From NCBI GenBank assembly GCA_013695005.1, contig JACDBJ010000118.1, forward strand, positions 1 to 6,396: a DNA stretch of 6,396 nt, in the 5' to 3' direction. Each line of letters begins with the position of its first letter. Position 1 is the stretch's first letter. Both the position numbers and the translations under genes were made by a program. Below, piece after piece: positions 6,107 through 6,396 of the stretch. The stretch is from Pseudonocardiales bacterium (GTDB lineage: Bacteria; Actinomycetota; Actinomycetes; Mycobacteriales; Pseudonocardiaceae). The notes under the pieces were generated by a model that ran no database searches, was not told the origin of the DNA, and saw only the letters and a program-made list of their open reading frames with translations.

Positions 6107-6341
6107 TGAGGCCTCCCGCCCTCGGAGCGCCCACGATCGGCATTCAGTTGCACAAGGATTCTCGGGTCGCCGCAGAAACCACCCCAAGCCCCGCATGGAC
6201 CCGATGCCCCCAGACACCGACTGTCCACCCGTCTGACGCTTTCAGCCTCTAGTGTTACACACCACAGGCATTTAGGCACCGGCTGAAGGTGTCAGCTACT
6301 CGGGAGCTGTGCGCCCACTAGTACTCCAGCCGTAGATCGTT
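6107..6341. other. Right-hand intergenic region with weak signals only
   Basis: No gene, RNA or clear promoter is recognised. There is a 7-bp inverted repeat TTCAGCC (6241-6247) / GGCTGAA (6281-6287) with a 33-bp spacer, and a short GTGTTACAC palindrome (6253-6261) inside it. Either could be a regulator site for the genes on both sides, but such short symmetries are expected by chance. Confidence 0.3.
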
Positions 6342-6396
6342 ATGTCCATGCGCTGGCTGCTTGTTGGCGCCGGTAGTGGCTGGCGCGGGCGCGGTG
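6342..6396 (+). CDS. Possible 5' end of a gene running off the right edge
   Basis: From ATG 6342 the frame MSMRWLLVGAGSGWRGRG stays open to the window end. A hydrophobic strand followed by G-A-G-S-G resembles the start of a Rossmann-type nucleotide-binding fold, but 18 residues cannot establish this. There is no ribosome binding site before either ATG (6342 or 6348), so the start could be leaderless or the frame accidental. Confidence 0.2.
   Translation, partial: MSMRWLLVGAGSGWRGRG

Noticed and set aside
6241..6287. TTCAGCC / GGCTGAA inverted repeat as transposon end or terminator
   Set aside because: Arms of only 7 bp with a 33-bp spacer, no target duplication, no transposase nearby and no T-tract.

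Overview
The window is high-GC DNA with strongly GC-biased third codon positions, mostly GTG/ATG starts and purine-rich Shine-Dalgarno sites. The protein families (ACAD10/FadE36-type phosphotransferase, CGNR zinc finger, DrrA/DrrB-type ABC exporter, ribbon-helix-helix plus DUF4097 pair) point to a GC-rich actinomycete. No species can be named from the sequence alone.

Layout. At the left edge is the 3' end of an unidentified plus-strand gene (to 82). It converges on a minus-strand group: an aminoglycoside-phosphotransferase-fold enzyme (114-1130), a 23-codon ORF overlapping its start codon by ATGA (1127-1198), and a CGNR zinc-finger ORF that seems to lack its usual N-terminal domain (1258 to about 1653). 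A small plus-strand gene (1675-1863) diverges from the CGNR ORF and converges, 9 bp away, on a four-gene minus-strand operon. Read in transcription order, that operon is an RHH DNA-binding protein (5086-4529), a DUF4097 beta-repeat protein (4498-3656), a DrrA-like ATPase (3620-2667) and a DrrB-like permease (2670-1873). Intergenic gaps are 30 and 35 bp, and the last pair overlaps by ATGA. The likely arrangement is a DNA-binding regulator controlling itself and a drug/lipid-type ABC exporter, with a soluble DUF4097 protein of unknown role between them.

Upstream of the operon, 5087-5548 carries no convincing protein gene and is visibly less GC-rich than its surroundings. Read on the minus strand it has a good SigA-type promoter (TTGCAA, 18 bp, TAGAAT) placed so that transcription would begin in a hairpin with a C5 loop. 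A 19-bp helix follows almost at once, and about 75 nt further on comes a 14-bp helix. The two later helices each contain two G-U pairs that would be C-A mismatches on the plus strand. This is the best candidate for an undescribed element here: a structured small RNA, or a long structured 5' leader of the RHH/DUF4097/ABC operon. The RHH gene also has a -10 element 6 nt upstream of its ATG, which suggests a second, leaderless start.

To the right, 5549-6106 (minus) is a GTG-start ORF with a strong ribosome binding site and one N-terminal membrane helix, function unknown. The last 290 bp hold only weak signals and possibly the first codons of a plus-strand gene running off the edge.
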